Shown piece by piece: positions 1-6,655 of a stretch of 32,349 nucleotides of DNA; the first letter of the stretch is position 1; each line of letters begins with the position of its first letter. A program made the position numbers and the translations under genes. The DNA is taken from NCBI GenBank assembly GCA_030748485.1, contig JASMLW010000479.1, forward strand, positions 1 to 32,349. Reading direction: 5' to 3'. Source of the stretch: Pirellulaceae bacterium (lineage in GTDB: Bacteria > Planctomycetota > Planctomycetia > Pirellulales > Pirellulaceae). The notes under the pieces are model-generated. The model was not told the DNA's origin. It did no database searches and saw nothing but the letters and a program-made list of their open reading frames with translations.

Positions 1-5
1 CCTTG

Positions 6-49
6 GAAGGCCATCGTACAGCCTGTACTAGCGGGTACAGCAGGCCTTC
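6..49 (-). terminator. Compound hairpin after the epimerase stop; candidate terminator
   Basis: An outer 7-bp inverted repeat GAAGGCC/GGCCTTC (6-12 and 43-49) encloses an inner 6-bp stem CTGTAC/GTACAG (23-28 and 35-40, loop TAGCGG). A second GTACAG at 16-21 could pair alternatively with 23-28. It lies 11 nt beyond the stop codon of the minus-strand epimerase gene. There is no T-run after it, so a classical intrinsic terminator is not certain; it could equally be a 3'-end stabilising hairpin or internal to a longer operon. Confidence 0.4.
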
Positions 50-60
50 ACGACGCTGGC

Positions 61-1050
61 TCAGGCGGCTTTGGCGGCGGGTGAGCTGAGGAACCAGGCG
101 ATCGTCTTGGCGATCCCCTCGCGCAACGAGTGTTCGGCTTGCCAACCGAGCTGTTCGCGGGCCTTGGACGTGTCCGAGTAGTTACGGAGCACATCGCCTG
201 TCCGCGTCGCCGTGTGCAGGACGCGCCCCGCGGGCGCGCCCATTTCTCCCAGCACTTGTTGCATGACAGCGATCAACTGATTGACGGTCGTTTCGGCGTT
301 CGTCGCGATCTGAAACACTTCGCCGCCGACGCCGGGCGTCGTCCCCGCGCGCTGAATGGCGTCGACGAGATCGGCGACGTACACAAAGTCGCGAGTTTGG
401 TTGCCGTCGCCGTAGACTTCCCACTCCTCGCCGCTCAACGACTGGCGAATGAACTTTGCGACGACACTTCCCTTGTGCATGGAACCGGGTCCGTACACGT
501 TTCCGAACCGCAAAGCGACCGTCTCGACTCCAAACGAGTGGAAGTAGGCGGAGCAATAACCTTCGCCAGCCAACTTGCTGGCTCCGTAGGGAGACGCCGG
601 ACGAGGCGCGAGGCGCTCGTGCAGAGGCGGCTCGCACTCGCCGAGCGGCGCGCCGCTGGATGCGAAGACAACGCGTTTGACGCCGCGGTGGCGCGCCGAC
701 TCAAGGATGGCCAGTGTTCCCAAAACATTCGTGCGGCAATCGGAGCCCGGGTTTTCAACCGACGGTCCGACTCCCGTGTTGGCGGCCAAGTGCACGATCA
801 CATCGGCTCCACGAACGGAGCTCCGCACAGAGGGTTCGTCCAAGATGTCGCCAACGACAAGCTCAAGCCCAGTCGAGTCTTCCATGGACTGAGGCGATTC
901 GACTTCGACGAACGGAGCCACGCCCGCCAGTTCGCCGCGCGTCCCGACGCTGAGGTTGTCGTAGACGCGAACCGTCTCCCCACGCTCGACGAGCGATTGA
1001 ATCAGCGCTCGCCCAATGAACCCGCAACCGCCGGTGACGAACCATCGCAT
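61..1050 (-). CDS. NAD-dependent epimerase/dehydratase (extended SDR)
   Basis: 329-aa extended short-chain dehydrogenase acting on nucleotide sugars in the cytoplasm. The Rossmann dinucleotide motif GGCGFIG is at residues 7-13, the acidic residue expected to contact the cofactor is in VYDN (about 31), and the catalytic pair is YGASK (Tyr155, Lys159) with Ser131/132 before it. The LRFGNVYGPG segment is typical of UDP-glucose 4-epimerase and dTDP-glucose dehydratase relatives. Length is normal for the group. Substrate cannot be read from sequence. The ATG at 1050 is preceded by GAGGA (1058-1062) at 7 nt, which supports this start. It is the last minus-strand gene visible, 28 nt after the FlaA1-like gene, so it is probably co-transcribed and makes a sugar precursor for the exopolysaccharide. 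Confidence 0.9.
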   Translation of the reverse strand: MRWFVTGGCGFIGRALIQSLVERGETVRVYDNLSVGTRGELAGVAPFVEVESPQSMEDSTGLELVVGDILDEPSVRSSVRGADVIVHLAANTGVGPSVENPGSDCRTNVLGTLAILESARHRGVKRVVFASSGAPLGECEPPLHERLAPRPASPYGASKLAGEGYCSAYFHSFGVETVALRFGNVYGPGSMHKGSVVAKFIRQSLSGEEWEVYGDGNQTRDFVYVADLVDAIQRAGTTPGVGGEVFQIATNAETTVNQLIAVMQQVLGEMGAPAGRVLHTATRTGDVLRNYSDTSKAREQLGWQAEHSLREGIAKTIAWFLSSPAAKAA

Positions 1051-1078
1051 CGTCTAATCCTCGCCTGAAGAGCCGCTG

Positions 1079-2203
1079 CTACGCGGCGATTTTGATTTGT
1101 TGAGCCGGTTTGCCGGTCGCGAACTCCGACTCGTCGAGTTCCAAAATGCGGTGCTGCTCAAGGTAGTCGCGAATCTCATCCCGGCTCATCGCCGGATGTC
1201 GCGAGCTGACGTACGGCTCGTCGACGGTCGCCCTCAACACGCCCTCGTAGCCGTAGTCGATATCGCTGTAAACGCTGCGGAAGGCGGGCAGTACGGCGAA
1301 CATCTCCGGCAGTTCGCACGTCCGTCCAGTCTCCTCGTCCGACATCAACTCCTCGTACAGTTTCTCGCCGGCCTTGGCGCCAATCTCATCGACGACGATC
1401 TCTTGTGGATTGTGGCCGAACTTTTCGGCGAGCATCGAGATCATGACGTGAGCCAGATCCTCGATGCGCATGATGGGCATCTTGGTGACGAAAACTTCGC
1501 CGCCTCGCGCCAGTTCCGCGGCGGCCAACACCAAGCGGCAGCTGTCGGCCAACGTCATCACAAAACGCGTCATCTCGCGATTCGTCAGCGTGACCGGTCC
1601 ACCGCCGCGAATCTGTCGGTAGAAGATCGGCACGACCGATCCTCGCGAACCGAGAACGTTGCCGAAGCGAGTCGATGTGAAGATGGTTCGCCGATTGATC
1701 TTCAAGCTGTTGGCCGCGGTGATCAACCGCTCGCCCATCAGCTTCGATGTCCCCATCACGTTGGTTGGGTTCACGGCCTTGTCGGAGCTGGTGAAGATCA
1801 CCCGCTCGACGTTGTTGGCGAGCGCCGAATTGATGACATTCTTGACGCCGATCACATTGGTCTGCACGGCGTCGAATGGCGATCGTTCGCACAGAATGAC
1901 GTGCTTCAGACCGGCGACGTGAAACAGCACGTCGACGCCTTCACAGAGCATGTTCATCTTGTCCGGATCGCGGATGTCGCCGACGTAGCAGTTGCCTTGC
2001 GTGTGCTTGAGCCGCAGTTGGCCGATCGTCTCAGTGATCCGCTGTTCGAGAAAGAACACTTCGGACTCGTTGCAATCGACGACGCGGACCTCCTTCGGTT
2101 GTTGGAGGAGAATCTGGTCGACCAGCTCCAGCCCGACAGTGCCGCAGCCGCCGGTGATCAGCACGGTTTTGTTTGTTAGAAATGCCAACGTCTCGCCCTC
2201 CAT
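1079..2203 (-). CDS. Soluble FlaA1/CapD-like nucleotide-sugar dehydratase
   Basis: 374-aa SDR of the polysaccharide biosynthesis (CapD/FlaA1) family, which converts UDP-GlcNAc-type sugars to 4-keto-6-deoxy sugars. The cofactor loop GGCGTVG is at 18-24, the conserved SSDKAVNPTNVMGTSK block at 139-154. Asp141/Lys142 and Lys154 are kept, but the usual catalytic Tyr is Met150, as in the WbpM subgroup. No membrane segment is present, so it is the short cytoplasmic form, in contrast with the membrane-bound relative at 6656-8572. Start: ATG at 2203 has no Shine-Dalgarno, whereas GGAGG at 2197-2201 sits 8 nt before an in-frame TTG at 2188, giving a 369-aa product; the TTG start is a serious alternative. 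It lies 28 nt before the epimerase gene. Confidence 0.88.
   Translation of the reverse strand: MEGETLAFLTNKTVLITGGCGTVGLELVDQILLQQPKEVRVVDCNESEVFFLEQRITETIGQLRLKHTQGNCYVGDIRDPDKMNMLCEGVDVLFHVAGLKHVILCERSPFDAVQTNVIGVKNVINSALANNVERVIFTSSDKAVNPTNVMGTSKLMGERLITAANSLKINRRTIFTSTRFGNVLGSRGSVVPIFYRQIRGGGPVTLTNREMTRFVMTLADSCRLVLAAAELARGGEVFVTKMPIMRIEDLAHVMISMLAEKFGHNPQEIVVDEIGAKAGEKLYEELMSDEETGRTCELPEMFAVLPAFRSVYSDIDYGYEGVLRATVDEPYVSSRHPAMSRDEIRDYLEQHRILELDESEFATGKPAQQIKIAA
2197..2201 (-). promoter_or_regulatory. Shine-Dalgarno GGAGG favouring a TTG start for the FlaA1-like gene
   Basis: GGAGG on the minus strand overlaps the annotated ATG and lies 8 nt upstream of an in-frame TTG codon at 2188-2186. 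Spacing is ideal for TTG and impossible for the ATG, so the gene may really start at 2188. Confidence 0.5.
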
Positions 2204-2251
2204 GGCGATAGTGTGTGACTCGACCGCCGCGGCGATCGATGGTAGTCGTTG

Positions 2252-2824
2252 TCAGGCGACTCGCTGCCGGTACAGCTTCGGGTCGACCACTCCCCGCATC
2301 GCGGAGGCGTCCAACTGGCCGCCGAGGAAATCGTTGAGTCGATCGATTGCATCGGCGTCTCCGCGAACGACATCGCCGTAGTGGATTTCGATTGACCGCA
2401 TGTTCTTCCGCATCTCCAACCAACTGGCGAACTTGGCGATTTCCGCGGCGAACAGCGCGGCCATTTTCTCGTCGGAGACGGGTGACGAATGCCCCTTCCT
2501 GTCGAGCATCTTTCTCTGCGACGCCAGAATCTCGGGCAACTCGCGGCGCATGAACACAACATCGTAGTCGCGGTCACTCGGCAGATCGTAGAGCAGGCTG
2601 TAGACCATCTTGACGGCTCGGCCCTCCGCCTCGGACAGCCACGACGGATCTTCCTTCGTCCGCTTCACCGGCTCGAATTCGTAGTAGCCGTTGGGATTGT
2701 CGAGATCGGCGGCTCGTCGATGATCGGCCAGAGGCGGCACGCCACCCGCCTCGAGCATCTTCATCATCATCGATGTACCCGACCGCGGCAGTCCGGTGAC
2801 GATTGTGATTTGCGAGTGGTCCAT
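2252..2824 (-). CDS. Sulfotransferase-like P-loop protein
   Basis: 190-aa protein opening with a strand and a PAPS-type P-loop, TGLPRSGTSMM (residues 10-20), the 5'-phosphosulfate-binding signature of sulfotransferases. A later VVFMRRELPEILASQ segment resembles the 3'-phosphate-binding RxPxxxxxSQ region. Members of the family transfer sulfate from PAPS to hydroxyl groups of sugars or other acceptors. At 190 aa it is shorter than most (about 250-300 aa), so it may be a minimal form. No signal peptide or membrane segment is seen. It sits between thioredoxin and the FlaA1-like gene in the tightly packed operon, which suggests sulfation of a sugar intermediate or polymer; that is inference. No strong Shine-Dalgarno precedes the ATG. 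A generic P-loop kinase is the main alternative. Confidence 0.75.
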   Translation of the reverse strand: MDHSQITIVTGLPRSGTSMMMKMLEAGGVPPLADHRRAADLDNPNGYYEFEPVKRTKEDPSWLSEAEGRAVKMVYSLLYDLPSDRDYDVVFMRRELPEILASQRKMLDRKGHSSPVSDEKMAALFAAEIAKFASWLEMRKNMRSIEIHYGDVVRGDADAIDRLNDFLGGQLDASAMRGVVDPKLYRQRVA

Positions 2825-2861
2825 GTCGACTTGTCTTTCGCGAGCAATTCGTTTCGTGGGG

Positions 2862-3191
2862 CTATGCGGCGTCCCGCGCGGTTTCCGCTTGTACGATCAG
2901 CTTTCGCAACTGCCCTTCGGTCTGCGCGCCGCTGGCGGCGGCGATCCGTCGACCACCGCAAAAGGCGACGAACGTCGGCACATTGGATATCTGATGATCG
3001 GCCGCTGCGCGAGGGTTGCGATCGATGTTCAAACTGACGATGCGAGTCGAACCGTTGTATTCGCGCGACAGCTTCTCAACCATCGGCTGCATCATTTTGC
3101 ACGGCGGGCACCAGGACGCCCAAAAGTCAACCAGCACAACGCCCTGGTGTTGCATTACTTCCGCTGCAAACGTCTCGTCCGTGACTTCCAT
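2862..3191 (-). CDS. Thioredoxin
   Basis: 109-aa thioredoxin-fold protein. The redox-active site is WCPPC inside VDFWASWCPPCK; the common form is WCGPC, so the proline variant may shift redox potential. The later RNPRAAADHQISNVPTF region contains the conserved cis-proline (VPT). There is no signal peptide, so it should act in the cytoplasm. The reading frame is open upstream to a TTG at 3209, but the ATG at 3191 gives the N-terminus usual for thioredoxins (a few residues before the first strand) and was chosen. It lies between the SQD1-like gene and the sulfotransferase-like gene; a reductant role in sulfur chemistry of the pathway is attractive but unproven, since thioredoxins are housekeeping proteins too. 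Confidence 0.9.
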   Translation of the reverse strand: MEVTDETFAAEVMQHQGVVLVDFWASWCPPCKMMQPMVEKLSREYNGSTRIVSLNIDRNPRAAADHQISNVPTFVAFCGGRRIAAASGAQTEGQLRKLIVQAETARDAA

Positions 3192-3212
3192 CGTTTCCGT
3201 TTCGCTCAATCC

Positions 3213-3241
3213 GTTCGTGAACTCTTCAGTTCGTGAACTCT
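3213..3241. repeat. 13-bp direct repeat between SQD1-like and thioredoxin genes
   Basis: GTTCGTGAACTCT occurs at 3213-3225 and again at 3229-3241, separated by TCA (period 16). It fills the short gap between the stop of the SQD1-like gene and the start of thioredoxin. Each copy has a near-palindromic GTTC..GAAC core. It may be a small local duplication or a paired binding site. Confidence 0.6.
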
Positions 3242-3245
3242 ATGG

Positions 3246-4727
3246 TTAGGCCGCGGGCCGAATCGTCTCCAGCACGGCCATCTCTTTCTGCTCGCCGGAC
3301 CACCGCGTGCGGGGCGTGAGCACATCTCGCTGCGCTTCGATGCGGGACTTCGCCTCCGGCTCGAGCGCGGACTTGAAGATGTGGCGAATCTCCTCCTCCA
3401 GCGACGATTCACTTTGGAAGCCGAACTGCTCCTGCAACTTCTCGTGGATCACCTCGTAGGGATGTTCTTCCGCCTCGACGCGTGGATTCTCGAGCCGCTG
3501 AATGAGCGGGTCGAGTCCGAATTCCCGCTGGCCGATCTTGGCGACCGTCTCGGCGATGTGCCGCACGGTGAAGACGTCCGTCACCTGGTTGACGACATCG
3601 TATTGACCGGGTTCGGGCGGCTTGGCGATCAGCCGAACGATGCACTGCATGGCGTCCTTGAGTGTGATGTAGCCGCGCATCTGATTGCCGGATCCGTAGA
3701 TCGTCATCGGTTCGCCAACAGCCGTCTGAGCGACGAAACGGTTGACGACCGTCCCCCACCATTCGTCGATATCGAAGCGGGTGTTGAGCGCCGGATCGGC
3801 CGCCAACTCGTCGGTGTGGCTGCCGTAGATGACCCCTTGCATGACATCGTAACTGCGCAGCCACCAATACTTGCACGCTTCGTAAACGCTAAACGTGCCT
3901 TGGACCTTGCTGACATGGTAGAAGCTGACCGGGTCGCGCGGAGTGAGCTCGCCGCCCAAGCTCCACTCTTCGCCTTGGTACTGCAACGTGGCTTCGCCGG
4001 GGAACAGCCCTTCGAACAACGGACGCCCCGTGAGCGGACTGCCGTACTCGCCCATCGTGCCGAGTTTGATGAGCGATGCTTCGGCGGCGTGGTCTCGCAT
4101 GCCGAACAGCAGGCCGAGCGTACCGACTACATTGTTCTCGATCGTGTGCACGGCCTTGTCGACACTCGCCATGCTGTACGGCGCGCTGGGGATCTCGGCG
4201 AATTGCACAATCGCTTCGGGTTTGACTTCCTGCAGGTAAGGAAATAGAGACTCGCGGTCGAGCAGGTCCATCTCGCGAAAGTGGATGTCGACATCGAGCT
4301 GCCGCTTGGCGGCGGCCACTCGATTCGACATCGATTCGATCGGCAAGACCGACTGCCCGCCCTTCTCGTCGACCAGCTTGCGACGCACCATGTTGTCGAT
4401 GCCGTGCACTTCGCAGCCCAATTTGGCGAGCTTCAGTGCGAGGGGCCAGCCGAGGTATCCGTCCATGCCGAGGATCAAGACACGCATGCCCTTCAGCAGC
4501 CGACCGTACTCCGACTCCCGCCACTCGGTGCACGAGTCGTACGTGATCGACATCGGATCGAAGTAGCCGATTTCGGGGCGGCGTTTGCACTCGACAACCA
4601 GCTGTCCCGAGGCGGCCTTGCGAAACGCTGCTTGGCCACAAGCGCGAAAATCGACGTGGCCTTTGAACTCAACCGCCGGGCAACTCCAGCAGGTCGACTT
4701 GTCGTTCGGGCAATCGTGTTGAGACAT
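3246..4727 (-). CDS. SQD1-like UDP-sulfoquinovose synthase family enzyme with Cys-rich N-terminus
   Basis: 493-aa protein. From residue 81 it reads as an SQD1-type SDR: nucleotide motif GMDGYLGW, then SAPYSM, KLGTMGEYGSP, SFYHVSKV (Tyr/Lys pair), QGVIYGSHTDE, RGYITLKDAMQC and NPRVEAEEHPYE, all blocks that I recognise from plant and cyanobacterial UDP-sulfoquinovose synthase. That enzyme joins sulfite to a UDP-glucose-derived intermediate to make UDP-sulfoquinovose. Family assignment is strong; the exact product is inferred. Residues 1-80 are extra: six cysteines (6, 13, 16, 30, 47, 66) that could hold a metal or Fe-S cluster. A strong Shine-Dalgarno (GGGAAGGA, 4736-4743) 8 nt before the ATG at 4727 supports inclusion of this extension; the alternative ATG at 4487 is poorly placed relative to its AAGGG. 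Neighbours are thioredoxin, a sulfotransferase-like gene and a phosphodiesterase. Confidence 0.82.
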   Translation of the reverse strand: MSQHDCPNDKSTCWSCPAVEFKGHVDFRACGQAAFRKAASGQLVVECKRRPEIGYFDPMSITYDSCTEWRESEYGRLLKGMRVLILGMDGYLGWPLALKLAKLGCEVHGIDNMVRRKLVDEKGGQSVLPIESMSNRVAAAKRQLDVDIHFREMDLLDRESLFPYLQEVKPEAIVQFAEIPSAPYSMASVDKAVHTIENNVVGTLGLLFGMRDHAAEASLIKLGTMGEYGSPLTGRPLFEGLFPGEATLQYQGEEWSLGGELTPRDPVSFYHVSKVQGTFSVYEACKYWWLRSYDVMQGVIYGSHTDELAADPALNTRFDIDEWWGTVVNRFVAQTAVGEPMTIYGSGNQMRGYITLKDAMQCIVRLIAKPPEPGQYDVVNQVTDVFTVRHIAETVAKIGQREFGLDPLIQRLENPRVEAEEHPYEVIHEKLQEQFGFQSESSLEEEIRHIFKSALEPEAKSRIEAQRDVLTPRTRWSGEQKEMAVLETIRPAA

Positions 4728-4735
4728 CGGTGGGA

Positions 4736-4743
4736 TCCTTCCC
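4736..4743 (-). promoter_or_regulatory. Shine-Dalgarno fixing the long start of the SQD1-like gene
   Basis: GGGAAGGA on the minus strand lies 8 nt upstream of ATG 4727. It indicates that the Cys-rich N-terminal extension is really translated. Confidence 0.7.
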
Positions 4744-4758
4744 GAATTCGTTCTACGC

Positions 4759-6039
4759 CTACGCGGCGGCCTTCGCCGACTCTGCTTGAGAGATAACGCC
4801 GAGCACGTGCTCGACCTTCATTGGACTGGGAATCGTCACGCCCGCCCGCCCGCGATAGAAGAACGTTGAGTTCTCGAACGTGTGCTTGCCGTTGATCGGC
4901 GTCGTCTCGATCAACTCCGTTAGATTCATCCGCCCCGAGAAGGCGACATTTTCGGCGGGCAGCAGCACCAAGTCGGGAGCGCGGTGGGCGAACGAACCGG
5001 AATAGACGTCGCGGCCGCGGAGGACGCGATCGACCAGCGGCACGCCGTCGATCTCGAGCGACTCGAACGTCGCGGTCAGTTCGGCGGCCGTCGCTTCGGC
5101 TTGTTCATCATTCAATGGACCGTTCGGGTAGCGGCTCGACCGGTGTAGGTAGATGCGACCGGGGTCCATCGCGAAAGCCCGCGTCTGGGGCGTCATGTCG
5201 ACGTAGGACGGCCTATCGGACTTGGAGACCGAGAGGTAACCGTGGTCGTGCAGAATCTTGTTGACGTTGACGCTCATCCGTTGCCGGCCAAAGCCGTGGT
5301 CGGACACGGCGATCAGGTTCGTGTCGTCGCCAAGCTGCGAAACAACGTGTTCGATCACTCGATCGACTTCGCGGTAGAAATCGAGAAAACGCTGATGGTG
5401 CGGCGAATTGTCGTCCTCGAAATCCTCCCAGAGGTAATGGTTCAATCGATCGGTGCCGGTGATCACAAACATGCCGGTGTCCCAACCGGAACTCCACAGG
5501 CGGTCAAACGCCTCGACCCGCGCCGCCAGAACGGCCCGCAAGTCGTCGACGAATCGCTCCTTGGAGATTTCGATGGCCGTCATGTCCGCGTCGACGCGAT
5601 AGCCGACACTCTCGAGCAACGACAGCTGCTCCGCCGGATAGACGGCTCGGTCCAGATCGAGTGCGACGAACCCGGAGACGAGCGTACCGTTGAGCGGTTG
5701 AGCGGGATACGACTGCGGCACGTTCATCACAAAGTGACGACGCCCATCGGCGCGCTGCCAATAAGGCGGTGTTTTGAAAGTCCGCGACGAGGTGAAACCG
5801 AGCGCGTAACCGCCGTCGATCAAGTCGGTAAAGCCAAAGACATTGTGCCCGCCCGGATTCTCGCCCGTCACGATGGAAGCCCACGCGGCCGACGACACTT
5901 CGGGAGTCGCCGACTGCATCGGAACTAGCTCGCCCGAGTTCAGCAACTCCGCGCTATAGGGCATGACGCCCTCGTCGGCGAATCGCCGCCACATCCAGTC
6001 GGGCAAACCATCGATTCCCAAGATAAACGTCTGCGTCAC
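4759..6039 (-). CDS. Alkaline-phosphatase-superfamily phosphodiesterase
   Basis: 426-aa protein of the type I phosphodiesterase/nucleotide pyrophosphatase group. Metal and catalytic motifs are visible in order: GIDGLP (Asp10), TPEVSSAAWASIVTG (nucleophile probably Ser49 or Ser50), PGGHNVFGF, GTDRLNHYLW (Asp197, His201), SDHGFG (Asp247, His248) and a late GKHTFENS histidine. Such enzymes hydrolyse phosphodiesters or transfer phospho- or sulfo-groups using two divalent metals. No signal peptide or membrane segment is visible, so a cytoplasmic role on nucleotide sugars or lipid-linked precursors is more likely than polymer trimming outside. Start is GTG at 6039. It lies 31 nt before the SQD1-like gene. 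Substrate unknown; a sulfatase-like role is not supported because the formylglycine motif CxPxR is absent. Confidence 0.85.
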   Translation of the reverse strand: MTQTFILGIDGLPDWMWRRFADEGVMPYSAELLNSGELVPMQSATPEVSSAAWASIVTGENPGGHNVFGFTDLIDGGYALGFTSSRTFKTPPYWQRADGRRHFVMNVPQSYPAQPLNGTLVSGFVALDLDRAVYPAEQLSLLESVGYRVDADMTAIEISKERFVDDLRAVLAARVEAFDRLWSSGWDTGMFVITGTDRLNHYLWEDFEDDNSPHHQRFLDFYREVDRVIEHVVSQLGDDTNLIAVSDHGFGRQRMSVNVNKILHDHGYLSVSKSDRPSYVDMTPQTRAFAMDPGRIYLHRSSRYPNGPLNDEQAEATAAELTATFESLEIDGVPLVDRVLRGRDVYSGSFAHRAPDLVLLPAENVAFSGRMNLTELIETTPINGKHTFENSTFFYRGRAGVTIPSPMKVEHVLGVISQAESAKAAA

Positions 6040-6119
6040 CTGCTCGTCCCGTCGCTTTCCACATTACCGGTTGGTGAGAACATCAGCTCGACTCTTTGTG
6101 AGCGCGCCGGCCACGTCGA

Positions 6120-6530
6120 TTAGATGTAGCCAAGTTGGCGGAGACGTTCGGCGACCGCCTCCGAATCCTCTTCCGACATAAAGTCGGCGGCGGTGGCGGC
6201 GGCCTGAACGGTGACGCCGATCACTTCACGCCCAAAGCCGGCGAAGTACGCGATGTCGGACGCGTCGGCGCCAACCAGCACCAGCCTGATGACTTCGGTC
6301 GGCGGGGTTGTGAGTTCGGCGGGCCACTTGCGTCGAGTGTCGCCCAGCGCGACGATTCCATCGCCGGCCGCAGCGACTTGCCACTGGCCCTCGACTGTCT
6401 GCAAGACGCGCGTCTCGGCTGGAACATTCATCGCCAGCCAAGGTGCTTCGGTCAGTGGAACAACCACATCGCCGGGTCGCAAATGTTTGACAAACGCCGC
6501 CGGTTCGACGACGACACATTCCGGGTTCAT
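6120..6530 (-). CDS. Hypothetical 136-aa protein of the exopolysaccharide operon
   Basis: Not recognised. The product is small, soluble and acidic at the C-terminus (SEEDSEAVAERLRQLGYI), without signal peptide, membrane segments or cysteine pairs. A hydrophobic RLVLVGADASDIAYFAGF segment in the middle suggests a beta-strand plus helix core. It is a real gene: it has codon use like its neighbours and the best Shine-Dalgarno in the window, AAGGAGG, 7 nt before its ATG. It lies 80 nt upstream of the phosphodiesterase gene and downstream of the WbpM-like gene, separated from the latter by a hairpin repeat. It may be the first gene of the six-gene downstream block, with a role tied to that pathway, but nothing in the sequence shows what it does. 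Confidence 0.75.
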   Translation of the reverse strand: MNPECVVVEPAAFVKHLRPGDVVVPLTEAPWLAMNVPAETRVLQTVEGQWQVAAAGDGIVALGDTRRKWPAELTTPPTEVIRLVLVGADASDIAYFAGFGREVIGVTVQAAATAADFMSEEDSEAVAERLRQLGYI

Positions 6531-6537
6531 CGACGCG

Positions 6538-6544
6538 CCTCCTT
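6538..6544 (-). promoter_or_regulatory. Perfect Shine-Dalgarno AAGGAGG for the 136-aa gene
   Basis: AAGGAGG on the minus strand, 7 nt upstream of ATG 6530. It is the strongest ribosome-binding site noticed in the window, implying high translation of the unknown protein. Confidence 0.75.
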
Positions 6545-6624
6545 ACGTGTGGATGAGAATGGCCGGACGAAGATAGCAGCACGGCCGAATTCGGCCAAGG
6601 CGGAAATGACCGCCGCGGCTGCTA

Positions 6625-6654
6625 GCAGTGCCGCTTTGTGTGTGGCACTGCCAC
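6625..6654 (-). repeat. Dispersed hairpin repeat, copy 1
   Basis: Immediately after the stop of the WbpM-like gene (TAA at 6658-6656), the minus strand reads GTGGCAGTGCCACACACAA and then GGCACTGC. GCAGTGCC (6625-6632) and GGCACTGC (6644-6651) form an 8-bp stem with an 11-nt loop. The 19 bases 6636-6654 recur exactly, in inverted orientation, at 19417-19435. No T-run follows, so if it ends transcription it is not by the classical intrinsic route. Confidence 0.65.
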
Positions 6655-6655
6655 G

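Noticed and set aside
130..1068. 312-aa plus-strand reading frame opposite the epimerase gene
   Set aside because: It is the antisense shadow of a clear SDR gene in GC-rich DNA and contains no recognisable domain.
1097..2179. 360-aa plus-strand reading frame opposite the FlaA1-like gene
   Set aside because: Antisense shadow; His/Asp/Arg-rich product without domains, while the other strand encodes a conserved enzyme.
4759..6039. Sulfatase assignment for the alkaline-phosphatase-superfamily gene
   Set aside because: The sulfatase signature CxPxR/SxPxR for formylglycine is absent; the nucleophile region reads TPEVSSAAW.
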